Shown: positions 22,763 to 34,907, numbered from the stretch's first letter. The stretch is 64,000 nt of DNA from Spiroplasma corruscae (GCF_002237575.1 NZ_CP022535.1:558001-622000); one strand, 5' to 3'. A program made the numbers and translations. Notes: a model not told the origin generated them from the sequence alone.

Positions 22763-23710
22763 TTATGTTTTATTATAATTTTTCAAATACTCAATGCCTT
22801 TTTGTGTAATAATTCTACCTTTTGGTGTTTTATTAATTAAATTATTTTTATATAAAATTGGTTCTATGCTTGTTATAATTAATTGTTGAGAAATTGATAA
22901 TAAATGTGATATATTTTCTAAACCTAGTGTATTATATCTTTGTAAAATTATTAAATAATCAATTTCTTGCTGCGAAATACCATATTTATAAATTTCTAGT
23001 TTTTTTAGTATCTCTAATAACTTATCATTATTTATTTTTTGATCATTATTCATTGTTAAATAATCATATATTCTTTTTAATAGATTTATTGCAACTCTAG
23101 GGTTATTTTTACAATATGTTGCTAATAATTTGTAGTTGCTATCAGTTAATTGCATTTGCATTTTATTTGCATTTATATTTAAAATTTTCTCTATTTCATT
23201 TGCATTATATTCTTTAAAATTAAGGTTTATAGGAAATCTATTAATAAATGGCAATGCTAATTTATTAATTTCTGTTGTTGCTACTATTAATGTAAAACTA
23301 TTTATTTTTACATTAATTATTTTAGAATTATATTCTTTACCAATTATTACATTAATTCTATTATCTTCAAGTACTGGGTACAAAACTTCAAACACTTCTT
23401 TAGAACATGCATGTACCTCATCAATAAAAAGGAACTCCCCTTCTTTTATAGAAGTTAAAGGGGATATTATATCACTTGGTTTTTGTAGACTGGTACCATT
23501 TAATACAAATATTTTCTTATTCATAGTACTTGCAATTAAATAAGCTAAACTCGTTTTACCTAACCCACTATTCCCATTTAAAATTATATGATCTAATGAA
23601 ACACAACGTTTTTTAGCTGACTCAATAAATATTTTTAGGTTTTCAACAACATTTTTTTGTCCAATATATTCGTCAAACGACTTAGGTCTTAAATTATTAA
23701 TTATTTTCAT
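22763..23710 (-). CDS. ruvB: Holliday junction branch-migration ATPase RuvB
   Basis: 315 residues. N-terminal LRPKSFDEYIGQ, Walker A NGNSGLGKTSLA, Walker B EGEFLFIDEVHA, sensor ATTEINKLALPFINRF, and a winged helix near the end (TPKGRIITQKGIEYL). Slightly shorter than the usual 330-350 residues. Overlaps ruvA by 14 bases. No ruvC is present, as expected where RecU resolves junctions. Confidence 0.94.
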   Translation of the reverse strand: MKIINNLRPKSFDEYIGQKNVVENLKIFIESAKKRCVSLDHIILNGNSGLGKTSLAYLIASTMNKKIFVLNGTSLQKPSDIISPLTSIKEGEFLFIDEVHACSKEVFEVLYPVLEDNRINVIIGKEYNSKIINVKINSFTLIVATTEINKLALPFINRFPINLNFKEYNANEIEKILNINANKMQMQLTDSNYKLLATYCKNNPRVAINLLKRIYDYLTMNNDQKINNDKLLEILKKLEIYKYGISQQEIDYLIILQRYNTLGLENISHLLSISQQLIITSIEPILYKNNLINKTPKGRIITQKGIEYLKNYNKT

Positions 23711-24242
23711 TTAGATTACATAATGCTTCTTTAATTATAACTTCATCTTTTAATTTAAAGTCGATTTTACTAATTGCTATATATATGGAACTAAGTTTAT
23801 ACCCTAATTTATATAATGAATCAATTATTGTTAACTGTTTTTGAGTAAACTTTAGATTTAAAATTTCTTTTCTTATTACTTCTACAATTTTTTTTATTAA
23901 TGTTGAAGCTATTCTTGTCATTGATATTAGTGATTCGATATCATAATTTATAGAGTAGATTATTAAATTATCATAATTTAGATTTATAAACAACTTTTCA
24001 ATCGTTTTAAACCCAACATTATTTAACTCTATTATTTTAGTGCTTATATTTCATGTTTCATAGTTATCAAAAAATAAGTATTTGTAAAAATACTCACTTT
24101 TATATAATAAATACCATAGTGTTACTTCATCATTTTTATTATAAACATTGCTTGAGATTAGTTTTCCACAATAACCTAAATTACTATTTTCAATTATGAT
24201 GATATTTTCATTAATTTCTTGTATTTTTCCTTTGATATACAT
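23697..24242 (-). CDS. ruvA: Holliday junction DNA-binding protein RuvA
   Basis: 181 residues. The OB-fold start MYIKGKIQEINENIIII is typical; the helix-hairpin-helix region (IELNNVGFKTIEKL) is recognisable and the C-terminal domain contacting RuvB ends IKEALCNLNEN. Divergent overall, so the call leans on the adjacent ruvB. An in-frame upstream ATG exists, but the chosen one follows GGGTGA. Confidence 0.85.
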
Positions 24243-24277
24243 TTGATCACCCAAATATATAATCGACAAATATTTTA

Positions 24278-24643
24278 TTATTTTGTACTATAACTAACTA
24301 AAACTTTCCCTTTATAATTACTACTCTCTAATGCTGTTATAGAAGCATTTTTATCATTTCATTCTTTTTCAGGTATCTCAAAATCTTCTAATTTAAAACT
24401 TATATTTTTTTCACTTCATTTTTCATTATGTAATTCAGCTAATTTATTATATATTGTTTCTTTTGAAGGTCTATTTACTGATGTATTAGAACTATCCTTA
24501 GCTAGTTCTCCTAAATTAAGTTCTGTAATTATTGTACCTAATGCAATTTTTTCAGTAGTTGATTCATCACCACAAGATACAACAAATGAACTTGTAGTTG
24601 AAAAGATACTAATTGATGATAATAATACTAATATTTTCTTCAT
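24278..24643 (-). CDS. Small lipoprotein, spiralin-like C-terminal motif
   Basis: 121 residues: signal MKKILVLLSSISIFSTTSS, lipobox VVSCG, then a short helical part and an ending ESSNYKGKVLVSYSTK. That tail resembles the repeated tail motif (SxxYxGxVxVxYxxK) known to me from Spiroplasma lipoproteins; this is a recollection of the pattern, not a search result. Confidence 0.7.
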
Positions 24644-24731
24644 AATTCTCCTTATGTCTAATAATTATTATAACAAAAGTTAAAATAATAAAAATAGTTA
24701 GTAAAAAAACAATTAAATTTATATTAATTAC

Positions 24732-25772
24732 TTATATAATTTCTTTTGAGTAGTTTTTTCTTAATAGTTCAATCATATGTCAAACTTCTGCTACAAACTT
24801 CTTAGTACCATTAATTACTGATAATAATGGTTGTTCTCCGATTTTAGTAGGCAATTGTAAAGTATCAGCAAAATATTTATCAATACCTTTTATTAAAGCA
24901 CCACCACCACAAATTGTGATACCATTTCTAAAAATATCTCCAGCTAGTTCAGGAGGCGTATCTTCAAGCACTTGAACTGTTAAATCAACTATTCTAGATA
25001 CTGGTACTTTTAATACTTCTCTTACTTCTTCTGGTGTGATTTCAACTTCTCTTGGAAGCCCTGAAACAACATCACGTCCATAAACCTTCATCCTTCTTTC
25101 ATCTGGAAAAATACTTAATGAACCAATATTAATTTTTATTGCTTCTGCTGTTTTTGAACCAATTTCAAGTCCATATTGAGATCTAATGAACTTTTGACAC
25201 TCTTCATTTAAATAATTACCCGCTACTTTTATTGATTTTGATAATACAATATCTCCAGATGCTAAAACTGCAACATCAGTAGTCCCTCCACCTGTATCAA
25301 TTATTAAATTACCAACTGGTGCGTATATATTTACACCACCACCAAGTGCAGCCATTTTAACTTCTTCTTCTATAAAAACATCTTTTGCACCAAAGTTATA
25401 TGCTATTTTTTTAAGTGCCGATTTTTCAAGTTCTGTAATAACTGATGGGCATGCTAGCAACATAATTGAGTTTTTTAATGTTTTAGTTACTCTTAACTTT
25501 TCAAATATATATTTTAACTGCGCCTCTGTAGCTCTAATATCTGTTATCACTCCATTAACCATAGGTTTAATTACTCTGATATTCTTGTTACCTTTTCCAA
25601 TCATTTTATAAGCTTCTTTACCAACAGCAATAATTCTATTTTCATTTATTTTATAGGCAACAATTGATGGTTCATTATAAACTATACCCTGTCCATTAAT
25701 ATAAACTAATGTATTTGCAGTTCCTAAATCCATTGAAACAAAAATTGGTTTGCGTGTAAATGATTTCCCCAT
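24732..25772 (-). CDS. mreB: Cell-shape actin homologue MreB
   Basis: 346 residues. Phosphate-1 loop VSMDLGTANTLVYINGQGIV at the start, connect region, phosphate-2 LIIDTGGGTTDVAVL near 160 and adenosine motif GITICGGGALIKGID near 290. Forms ATP-dependent filaments under the membrane. Spiroplasmas carry several MreB paralogues that give helicity and swimming; only one is in this window and I cannot say which. AAGGAG ribosome site. The 160-base stretch upstream (25773-25932) holds no gene. Confidence 0.95.
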
Positions 25773-25899
25773 AAAATCTCTCCTTAAATTTCTATATAGC
25801 TATCAAATATTAATTATTTTGATTAATAATCAATAACACAAAAATAATATATTACATTATAAATAAGGAGTAAATGAATAAATTGTACTATAGAATTTA

Positions 25900-25950
25900 T
25901 TTCAAAAAAAAATATTAATTTAATATATAAATTTATATATTAAAATTAAT
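25900..25950 (-). terminator. Terminator after the HAD phosphatase gene
   Basis: A long AT-only inverted repeat (about 17 base pairs, one mismatch) overlaps the stop codon of the HAD gene and is followed on the minus strand by a run of nine T. Confidence 0.65.
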
Positions 25951-26808
25951 ACCTTCTTTTATTAACTGATTTAGTTTATTACCAACAGCACCTTCTCTAA
26001 CATTACCAATAATTTCTTTTGCAAGCGATTTTAATTTAAATATTGCATTATCTACTGCATACGAATTTTTGAAATCTTCAAACATGCATATATCATTTAC
26101 ATTATCTCCAAAGACATATAAATTATCTTCTTTAACATTTAAATAACTTAATAAACTTCTTAGTCCATAGCTTTTATTAACATTTTTTTTATAAACTTCT
26201 ATTTTTGCTCCACTAGGATAATCAAATTGAACACCTTGCAAATCAAGTTTTTTAATTAATTTATTTGCAGTATCGATTTTTTCCTTAGTATCACAATCTA
26301 AAACTATATTTACAAATTCATTATCATTTTCAATACTTTCATTAATCATTTTCTCTAATGAATCATAAACATATATTATTTGTTCATCATTTTTGTTCAA
26401 TAAATCAAGATTTGATTTTTTTAATACAAATTGATCATATCAAGCATCATTTTTTACAATATGAGCCCTAAAGTCATTGTGCATTACAAAATTTATACTA
26501 GTTTTATAAAATTCTTCCATAACAACTTTGATTTCATCCTTATTAAAATGATTTTTCATAATATATTTTTTTGTAACTGGGTCTATTACTGAAGACCCAT
26601 TTGAACAAACTATCGGTAATTTAATATCTAATTCCTTAACCAAGAAATCAACTATAAAATAATTTCTACCTGTTGCTAAAGTTAAGGCATAATTTGAGTT
26701 TTTTTGAAATTCTAATAGACTTTTTTTATTCTCGATTGATATTTCGTCTCATTTATATAAAATAGTACCATCAATATCTGATGCAGCAATTATGTTATTA
26801 TTTGACAT
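25933..26808 (-). CDS. Cof-type HAD hydrolase
   Basis: 291 residues. HAD motif I is ASDIDGTILY at the N-terminus, motif II TLATGRN, cap domain of the Cof/YidA type in the middle, motif III Lys region (VNKSYGLRSLL) and motif IV VFGDNVNDICMF near 220. Members dephosphorylate sugar phosphates or flavin cofactors; substrate here unknown. AAAGGA ribosome site. Downstream of engB. Confidence 0.9.
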
Positions 26809-26820
26809 TTGATCCTTTCA

Positions 26821-27426
26821 TTAATCACTTTCATTAAAGTAATTATTAAAAATAATTAATACTTCATTCAAATTTTCTTTACTTACTGATGAAATTGAAA
26901 TAAAATTGTCTTCTGAACTCAATTTTAAAGTTTCTTTAATTATTTTTTCATTTTTTTTAATATCATTTTTTTTGCATTTGTCTTTTTTTGTAGCAACAAC
27001 AAATACTTTTATTTGATGATACTTAAAATAATTATACATTTCTACATCTTCTGTTGTTGGTTTATGTCTTAAATCTACCAATTGACATATGAAAATAAGA
27101 TTTTTTCTATTAATTAAAAACTCTTCCATCATTTTTGCAAAACTTAACCTAATATCAGCACTAACTCTTGCAAAACCATAACCGGGTGCATCAACAATTC
27201 TAAATGAACCGTTATTAATATCAAAGAAATTTAATAATCTAGTTTTACCTGGCGTTGATGAAGTTTTAGCTAATTTTTTATTGTTAGTAAGTGTATTTAT
27301 AAATGTGGATTTACCAACATTACTTCTTCCAATGAAGCAAACTTCTTTAATATCATCTTCAATTCAACCATCTTTTGAAGCTGCTGATTTAATAAATTTT
27401 GCATTTTTAATCTTTGTAAATTCCAT
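26821..27426 (-). CDS. engB: Ribosome biogenesis GTPase EngB/YsxC
   Basis: 201 residues. G1 CFIGRSNVGKSTFIN near residue 30, G2 SSTPGKTRLLNFF, G3 IVDAPGYGFARV, G4 VATKKDK near 135, G5 ISSVSKENL. Acts in 50S subunit maturation. No clear ribosome site: it starts two bases after the preceding gene and is probably coupled to it. Confidence 0.95.
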
Positions 27427-27428
27427 AA

Positions 27429-27752
27429 TTAGAATTTCAATATCTTTTTATATGGTTTAATTGTTTTTCTAAAATCTTTTGCTAATTTTTTTAAATCCAT
27501 TTCTTCAGTTGGCTTTAATAAAACAACTTCATAATAATACTTATTTAATCTATCAACATAATTTTTTTGTCTTTCAATTTTCATTTCTAAAATCATATTT
27601 TTTTTATTATTAATCTCATAATAATTAACTAGTGAATCTAAAACTCTTTCCTCCATTTGTAAATAACTAAAAAAGTCTTCTTTTTTAAGCTTATTAAGAT
27701 TAGCCTTTGAAAATGCCTTACGTTCTTCCTTATTTAAAAAATATTCTATCAT
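27429..27752 (-). CDS. Hypothetical helical protein
   Basis: 107 residues, basic, coiled-coil-like (EERVLDSLVNYYEINNKK and following), with no TGA codon. AAGGAG ribosome site. First gene of the engB-HAD operon. Not recognised. Confidence 0.7.
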   Translation of the reverse strand: MIEYFLNKEERKAFSKANLNKLKKEDFFSYLQMEERVLDSLVNYYEINNKKNMILEMKIERQKNYVDRLNKYYYEVVLLKPTEEMDLKKLAKDFRKTIKPYKKILKF

Positions 27753-28310
27753 AGTAAAACTCCTTATAATATATATTATACAAAAATTTTTACTATAATG
27801 AAACCTTATGGTGTATGTTGAGTGTAAATTGTTTTTATTTATTTAATAAATTATAAAACTCAAGCAAATATATAGTAACTAAATTATTTAAAGCATTATT
27901 ATTAAATATTAATTTATTTTATGACTTATTTTCTATAGATATTTCTCAAATAATATAAAAATAAAGTACAAATGTAAATCTTTAATTAAAACTAATAAAA
28001 TAAATTTTTAGTTAATAAATAGGTATCATTTATAACCTAAATTTTAAGCTTATTATTAAAATGTCATATTATGAAATGGTAATATTTCAATACTTAGAAA
28101 ATAATAAAATATTAAATGATGATAAATCAACTATTAATAAAATTATTTTATCAGAAAAAGATATAAATATAGATAATTTAGGAGATTAATTTAATTTTTA
28201 TTTTAAAATAGATTTGATAATGCAAATTATTTATAAATATATATTTTTAATATATAAAATAAATTTATTATAAAAATAATTACCTAGTAAAGAATTAGAT
28301 TAAATACAAA
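27753..28310. other. AT-rich intergenic stretch with one weak short ORF
   Basis: About 560 bases between two minus-strand operons. The only reading frame of note is a plus-strand ORF of 42 codons (28061-28189, beginning MSYYEMVIFQYLEN) with no ribosome site; it may be a gene remnant. No tRNA, hairpin or repeat seen in the rest; promoters for the engB operon probably lie at its left end. Confidence 0.5.
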
Positions 28311-28345
28311 ATAAAAATAGATACAAATTGATGTATCTATTTTAA
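28311..28345 (-). terminator. Terminator of the first ABC exporter operon
   Basis: Twelve-base-pair perfect stem (AAAATAGATACA / TGTATCTATTTT) just after the stop codon, followed on the minus strand by a T-rich tract. Confidence 0.85.
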
Positions 28346-28346
28346 T

Positions 28347-30224
28347 CTACAATACATTTTGTTTTTCTTCTTTTTCTTCTTTCATTAATCCAGCTTCATA
28401 TAAATTTTTAAAGTGCCCTTCAACATTTTTTAATTCGTTAAAGGTTCCCATTTGTACAACACCTTTTCCTCTTGCTAAAACTATTATTTTATTACAATTT
28501 TTTATTGTTGATAGTCTATGTGCAATTGAAATACTAGTTCTATTAGCCATTAATTTATCTAACTCTTCTTGTATTTCTTTTTCAACGATATTATCTAAGG
28601 CACTTGTTGCTTCATCTAAAATTAATAGTTCTGGATTTTTTAAGAACATTCTTGCAATTACTAAACGTTGTTTTTGACCACCACTTAACATAAATCCACG
28701 CTCTCCTAGAATTGTATTGTATTTATTAGGTCAAGACATTACTAAATTATGTAAATTAGCTTTTTTAGATGCTGCTATAACTTCTAAATCAGAAGCTTCT
28801 GGGTTTGTATACATAATATTTTCTTTTACAGTTCCATACATAATTTGAGGTTCTTGTTCTACATATCCAACTAAGTCTAAATAAGACTTTAAATTTAAAT
28901 CTTTTAGATTATCTTCGCCATTAATTAAGATATCACCTTCTGTTGGATCATAAAATCTTAATAATAACTTAGCAATTGATGATTTCCCACTTCCAGTTTC
29001 ACCAACAAAAGCATAGCTTTTACCCTTTTCAAATATAAAATCAAACTTAGGTAAAACATTAACTTCAGGTTTTTCAGGATAGTTGAAAGAGACACCTTTG
29101 AATACAATATCCTTATTAATTGTTTCTAATAATTTACCTTGTCCTTTATAAAAATGAGGATCAAGTCTTGAAGTAGAACTAGTTATTTGATAAACCCTTC
29201 TTGTACATTCGTTTGCCATCATAAAACCAAATGCAGACCTTAACATTAAATATATTGGAGATGTCATTGTACCTAGACCAGCAATAAAAGTAGTAGAAAT
29301 TATAATTAAATGTGTTAGATCATCATAATAAAAACCATATGCAGAAGTTAAAACAACTAATTGAACTGCCATAACTGTAGTAAATGCACCAGTCATAACA
29401 AAACTTAACCTTTTAAAGAATTTTTTTACTGTATCATAAAATTCACCATGAATTTCTTTAAAACGATTTTTTTCATATTCTTCAGTACCACTTGCTTTAA
29501 TAAGCCTTATAGTACCAATTCTATCAGTAACATCACCATTTACATAAGTTATTGTAGTTCTCAATTTTCCTACTCATTTTCCTACTCTTTTTAAAAAGAA
29601 AAACATAATAGCCAAACCAAAAGATATAAAACTCATCGCTATAATACCTAACTTTCAATCAACTATTAATAATACAATTGCAGAACCAAAGAAGTTAAAA
29701 ACAGCCATTAACATCATTGTTGGTATAACTCTTGTTTGTTCACCGATTAGTCAAGTATCAGCACCAATCTTGGTAAGAATCTCGCCTATTTTTTGATTAC
29801 TATAGTAAGAAATATCTTGAGTAATCAATGCTTTTAAAGTTTCGTTTCTTAAATGTATCTCAATATCTCTTCCCAATTTACCAACAGTAACATTTCTTGT
29901 AAATACAAAAATTGCTAAAAGTATATAAACAACTAATTGTAAATATATCCATTCTTTTCAACCAAATTGTCATATTAAAAAACTAGTAGTTGCTGTTGTT
30001 TCATCGTCTTTTAATTTATTAATACATAATAAAGTTTGTTGCATCATCAAAGGAATTGAAACAGCCAAACCACTTCCTAACATCGATAGAAAAAATATAA
30101 GAAATGCTGATCAAGGATGATTTTTTAAATATGATAATAATAAATAAAGATAACCGTGTTGTTTTTTTTCATCAAGTATTTGTTGTGCTATTTCTAATTT
30201 TGTTTTTTCTTCATACTTTAACAT
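28347..30224 (-). CDS. ABC exporter, fused membrane and ATPase half-transporter (A)
   Basis: 625 residues. Six membrane helices (about 25-330) precede the ATPase, which has Walker [16 protein letters not shown]-loop [12 protein letters not shown], signature [13 protein letters not shown], Walker [12 protein letters not shown] and H-loop IAHRLST. Type-IV exporter of the MsbA/LmrCD class, exporting drugs, lipids or peptides. Start at GAGGTG. Ten bases after the partner half, so a heterodimer is likely. Confidence 0.9.
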
Positions 30225-30234
30225 GTTATCACCT

Positions 30235-32040
30235 CTATCCCATTAAACCAGCATTATATAAATCATTAAAACGACCTTTTTGTTTAATTAACTCATCAAA
30301 TGAACCTATTTGTACAATACCACCAGCATTACCACCCAATACCACTATTTGATCGCAATCTCTAATAGTAGATAATCTATGTGCAATTACTATAGTTGTT
30401 CTTCCTACAATTAACTTATCTAGTTGTGCTTGTACTTCTTTTTCAACAATATTATCTAAAGCACTTGTTGCTTCATCTAAAATTAATAGTTCTGGATTTT
30501 TTAAGAACATTCTTGCAATTACTAAACGTTGTTTTTGACCACCACTGAAAATAAATCCACGTTCACCAAGTATGGTATCGTATTTATCAGATAAAGTCAT
30601 AATAAAGTTATGTAGACTTGCTTTTTTAGCAGCTTCAATTACCTCGTCATCAGTTGCATTAAATTTAGCATATCTAATATTATCCATAACAGTTCCATAC
30701 AATATTTGAGGTTCTTGTTCAACATAACCAATCTTATCCAAATAACTAGGCATATCAACTTCTTTTAAATCAATTCCATTCACTAGAACTTGACCTTGAG
30801 ACGGGTCATAAAATCTCAATAAGACCTTAGCTATTGTTGATTTCCCACTTCCAGTTTCACCAACAAAAGCATAACTTTTACCCCTCTCAAATGTTAATGT
30901 TGTTTTTGGTAATATTACTTTTTCTGGTGACTCTGGATATATAAATTCAATATCTTTTAACTCTATTTTATCTATTTTATCTATTTTTATTGGTTCTTCG
31001 ACATATTTAATAATGCTTTTTTGAGTATATATATAATTTAATCTTCAATTACAATTCATCGAAACAGATAAAGACCTTAAAATAATTGGAATTAAAAACA
31101 TTGCTCCAGTTAAAATTGTAACTGTTGATATAAATGGAATTATTAAAGATGATATTTGAGCAAGTGTATAAGTATCATTGTAGATTAAAATAATCGAAAT
31201 AGTTATTATACCAGGTAAAATTCAACCTAAGAAATTAGCAAAAATTATTAAAATAGTACCTAATCAAACTGTTTTGTTAATTTTTTTTCCATATTTTTTA
31301 TTATTTTCTTTAATTCTTTCAAGCTCATTTAATTCAGTACCACTTGATTTTATAAGTCTGATGTTCATTAGTCTATCAGTATTATCTGCGTCCAAATTTT
31401 GTTTATAATCAAGTGAAACAATCATTGATTTACGATACTCAAAAAATACCATTAATGAAATAACAAGTAAAAAAACAAATACACCAAGTGCAATACTTGC
31501 GATAATTGGGTCTAAGTTAAACATGATTATACTAATTAATACAAACATTATTATTATGTATATAAAGTTATTTGATCACTCATTTAAACCATCAGCAGCA
31601 CCTTGTGAATCACCGATTATTTTAGTCATGTAGTTTCCAATTTGGTTTTTAGAATAAAATGTTAAATCAACATCAACAAGTGTTTTTAAACATTTAACTC
31701 TTAATCATATTTCAATTTTTCTTGTTAAGACTCCACCTACATAGTTAAAAAAATATTCAACTATTGCATATAAAATAACCATGGATCAACCTAAAGCAAC
31801 CCAACCTCATCAATGCATTGTGAATCCTAATAGATAATTTCCACCCTCATTGGTGATATTCTTTACAAAATTAGAAATTACTAATGCCATACATGAAAAC
31901 AAAGCTGTATCAACTATAGCTAAAAAAACATATATACAAAATAAATATGGATATGCCTTGATTGAACCTTTTAATAATTCTCCATATTTTTTAAATTTAT
32001 CTTTTGAAAAAAACTTTACCCTTTCTTCTACTTTTTGCAT
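30235..32040 (-). CDS. ABC exporter half-transporter (B)
   Basis: 601 residues, same layout as its neighbour. The ATPase domain has [23 protein letters not shown], an altered signature FSGGQKQR and [13 protein letters not shown]. The ATPase parts of the two halves are nearly identical for over 100 bases around the signature and Walker B, indicating duplication or gene conversion; the membrane parts differ strongly. A GAGGTG site fixes the start at the ATG of MQKVEERV; another in-frame ATG lies four codons upstream. Confidence 0.9.
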
Positions 32041-32810
32041 AATACACCTCATTCACTAAATTAAAAACTAAAGAAAGATTAAAAATAGTTTTTAACATTA
32101 TATAAAATCATAATAATTATATTAGGTTTTATAGTAATTCTATTTATTATATACTATATTATTGATAATCGATAAATTATAAATTTAATTTAAGATTTTT
32201 TCACTACCAATAATAATTTCGAAATAATTTAAATTTTTTTTATTATTAATTTTAAAATTATGATAAAACTAATTCATCTTAACTCTATATTTATTACAAA
32301 AATATATCAAAAGTTATTTTTAACATTTAACTTAAATATTAGATAAAAATGATATTATAAAATACATTTTACTAATTTTTAATAATTACTATTAATTTAA
32401 TTTAATTACGTTTTATTTAAGTGACTTTAACTAATATTAACATTAGATAATAATTAAAATAATAAATAATTAATAATATTTTTTAAGTATAATTTGTGAA
32501 ACTTCGAATATTTTATTTCAGAAAAAATACTTTACACACTTTTTTGTCTTATTTTTGTTAATGTTATATTAAACTTCATTCATTTATTAAAATTTATTCT
32601 GTTCTCATTTTAACACTTATTTCTATTCTTAATTTTATTAACCAAATTTAATAAGCTATTTTGTGAAAAATTATTTTTTATTAACACATACGACTATACT
32701 TTTAATAATCATAAAAATGATTTCTTTTAAGAAATATAATTATTAATTATTCATAAATAGTATCTTAACAATTATTATATATTTTATTTAACAATTATAA
32801 GCATCGAATA
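32041..32810. other. Long AT-rich gene-free region
   Basis: About 770 bases of almost pure A/T with no ORF, tRNA or repeat that I can support on either strand. Its left end must hold the promoter of the exporter pair. Confidence 0.6.
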
Positions 32811-32834
32811 AAAAACCTAGCAAGCTAGGTTTAA
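32811..32834 (-). terminator. Terminator downstream of the RpiR gene
   Basis: Compact perfect stem AAACCTAGC / GCTAGGTTT with a two-base loop, then A/T runs on both sides. It lies 145 bases beyond the RpiR stop. The interval 32835-32977 contains only a 14-codon ORF. Confidence 0.65.
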
Positions 32835-32977
32835 AACATTAGGAATTTTAATTGATTAGAATTGCTAAATTAATTGAACATTAAACATTGTAAATGAATC
32901 AGCAATTTAAACATCCTTTCCAATTAAAATTATATTATTAAAAATATTGTAATTAATTTTATAGTGTAAAATTAATT

Positions 32978-33778
32978 TTAATTTATACATAGTTTATCAA
33001 TAGAAAAATTATTTTTATTTAACTCAATTAATTTATAATATATAATTCTTAAATAGTATAATACTGAGAAATAACTTTCTTCATTAGTTTTGTTAATCGA
33101 TTCGTTTAAAGGAAGTTTTAATATTAAATTTTTATTTTTTATTAATTGACTATTATCATTATTTGTAATTGTTATTATATTGATATTTTTTGCATTTAAT
33201 TTTTCTATCATTGATTGATAATCGGGGTTATTTAATGAATAAGAAATGACAATTGCAATATCATCGTTTCTCATAATTTCTGCATAAGATTTTTGACATA
33301 TTATGTCTGGTACATAAAATGTCTTAAGATTTATTTTTATAACTCAATTAATAAATAATTCTATTAAAAATGAGTCATTTCCTTCTCCAAATAAATATAC
33401 GTTCTTTGCTTTATAAATTAAGTTTACAATTTTTTCTATTCTATTTTTAGAATATGATGCTGCACTATTAACTGTATTGTTTATTAAATTAGTTAATTTA
33501 CATTGAACCTCCTCATAAGGAGTTTCATTTTGTTCTTCTACTATTTTTTTATGGGTTTGTATTGTTCAATATAAACTTTTATACCCAGTTAAGCCTATTT
33601 TTTTACAAAATCTTGTTATAGTTGAAGCACTAGTGTTTGTTAATTTTGAAACATCAAATATAGTATAGTTATCTAAGCTTTCAAAATTATTTACAATAAA
33701 TTCTGCTATTACTTTGAAACTAATATTCTCTGAATGTTTTGCTATTTGATTAATTTGATTAAAGATATTTTTTATCAT
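32978..33778 (-). CDS. RpiR/MurR-family transcription regulator
   Basis: 266 residues. N-terminal helix-turn-helix with the family signature FDVSKLTNTSASTITRFCKKI (residues about 40-62). A SIS sugar-phosphate binding domain follows (VYLFGEGNDSFLIELF, then IAIVISYSLNNPDY). Likely senses a phosphosugar and controls the adjacent gene. Stop of the upstream MupG-like gene is 25 bases away; ribosome site weak. Confidence 0.88.
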
Positions 33779-33803
33779 TAAATTTCACTACTACTTTCTG
33801 TGT

Positions 33804-34907
33804 TTATTTGATGATATTAAATCTGAATTTATTTCAAGGTTTAATATTTTTCAAGAGTAGTAAATCATCTTTTGATATCGTACCAATTTTATTAACGCTA
33901 TCTTTAAAATCTATATAATTATCTTTAAGTACAATTAAAACTTCTTTCTGATAATGTTTATTGTTGGAGTTAATTATACAAACATCTCCATAGTTATATT
34001 TATTATTTAAGTTATTTGGCATAATATCATTTTTAAATACCACTCTCGGTTGAGTAGAACGTATGAAACTTTCGTTAGCGTCCCCTCTTCAGAAATGATT
34101 GTTAAAATTTATAATATCCAATTCATAATCAGCAATATTTTTTTCTAGTTTGATATCAAATTCGAAAACGTTATCAAACTTCAATTCTCTAATACTTTTA
34201 ATTTCTTCATTGCTTAATGGTTGATTCCCGACATAAATTGATTCAAATAAATTTGTTGATAATGCAAGTTTTATTTGATTTTTAATTTTTAAGTTACGAT
34301 AACTTTCGCAACTTACTAATTTACTGACATCAAATTTTTGTGGTCCTTTTTTACCATAATCTGATCCAACAAAGCAACTAACTTCTATGTCTAAGTCTCT
34401 AAATTTTTTAGTTGACTCTAAAAATAAGCGATCAGATAGTGCGCTATTTGCCAATGGATAAAAATTATGACAACCAAATAATCTATCTTTATTTGGCATA
34501 AAGTCACAAATATTTGTTATAAAGTGATCATTATTACTTGCGTTAATTTGTATATCCAAATCTTGGTATGTTGTTTGTGCAACTTTTTGTGCAAGAAAAG
34601 GTGCATCCAACCTAATACAATCAATACCTTTAGTTTTAAAAAAAGCTAATTCATTATCAGTTATTTTATACATTTTCAATGTTACATCAGAAATATCTAC
34701 TACTGTATAATAGCCCATATCATGGGCTAGTAAAATAATTCTTTCATAATATTCTAATAAGTCTTTTTCAGGCTCTTCTCCCAACTGTAAGATCGATAAA
34801 AATACTTTTCTAAAACCTGCCTCATAACAAGTTTTAAGATAATTGATTGTTTCTTGTTCAGTAAAATGTTCTGGGTATACTGAAATACCAAGATATTTAT
34901 TCCTCAT
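33804..34907 (-). CDS. DUF871 / MupG-like 6-phospho-N-acetylmuramidase family protein
   Basis: 367 residues. N-terminal TIM barrel starting YLGISVYPEHFTEQETINYL, with FRKVFLSILQLGEE and YTVVDISDVTLKMY, then the HNFYPLANSALSD region; a small C-terminal beta domain follows a UGA-Trp. In known bacteria this family cleaves MurNAc-6-phosphate disaccharides. The chosen ATG has an AGAGG site; a longer in-frame form would begin 14 codons upstream. Forms an operon with the RpiR regulator. Confidence 0.85.

Noticed and set aside
25800-25930. A tRNA or riboswitch upstream of mreB
   Set aside because: No cloverleaf, no conserved riboswitch core; only AT-rich sequence and a terminator hairpin.
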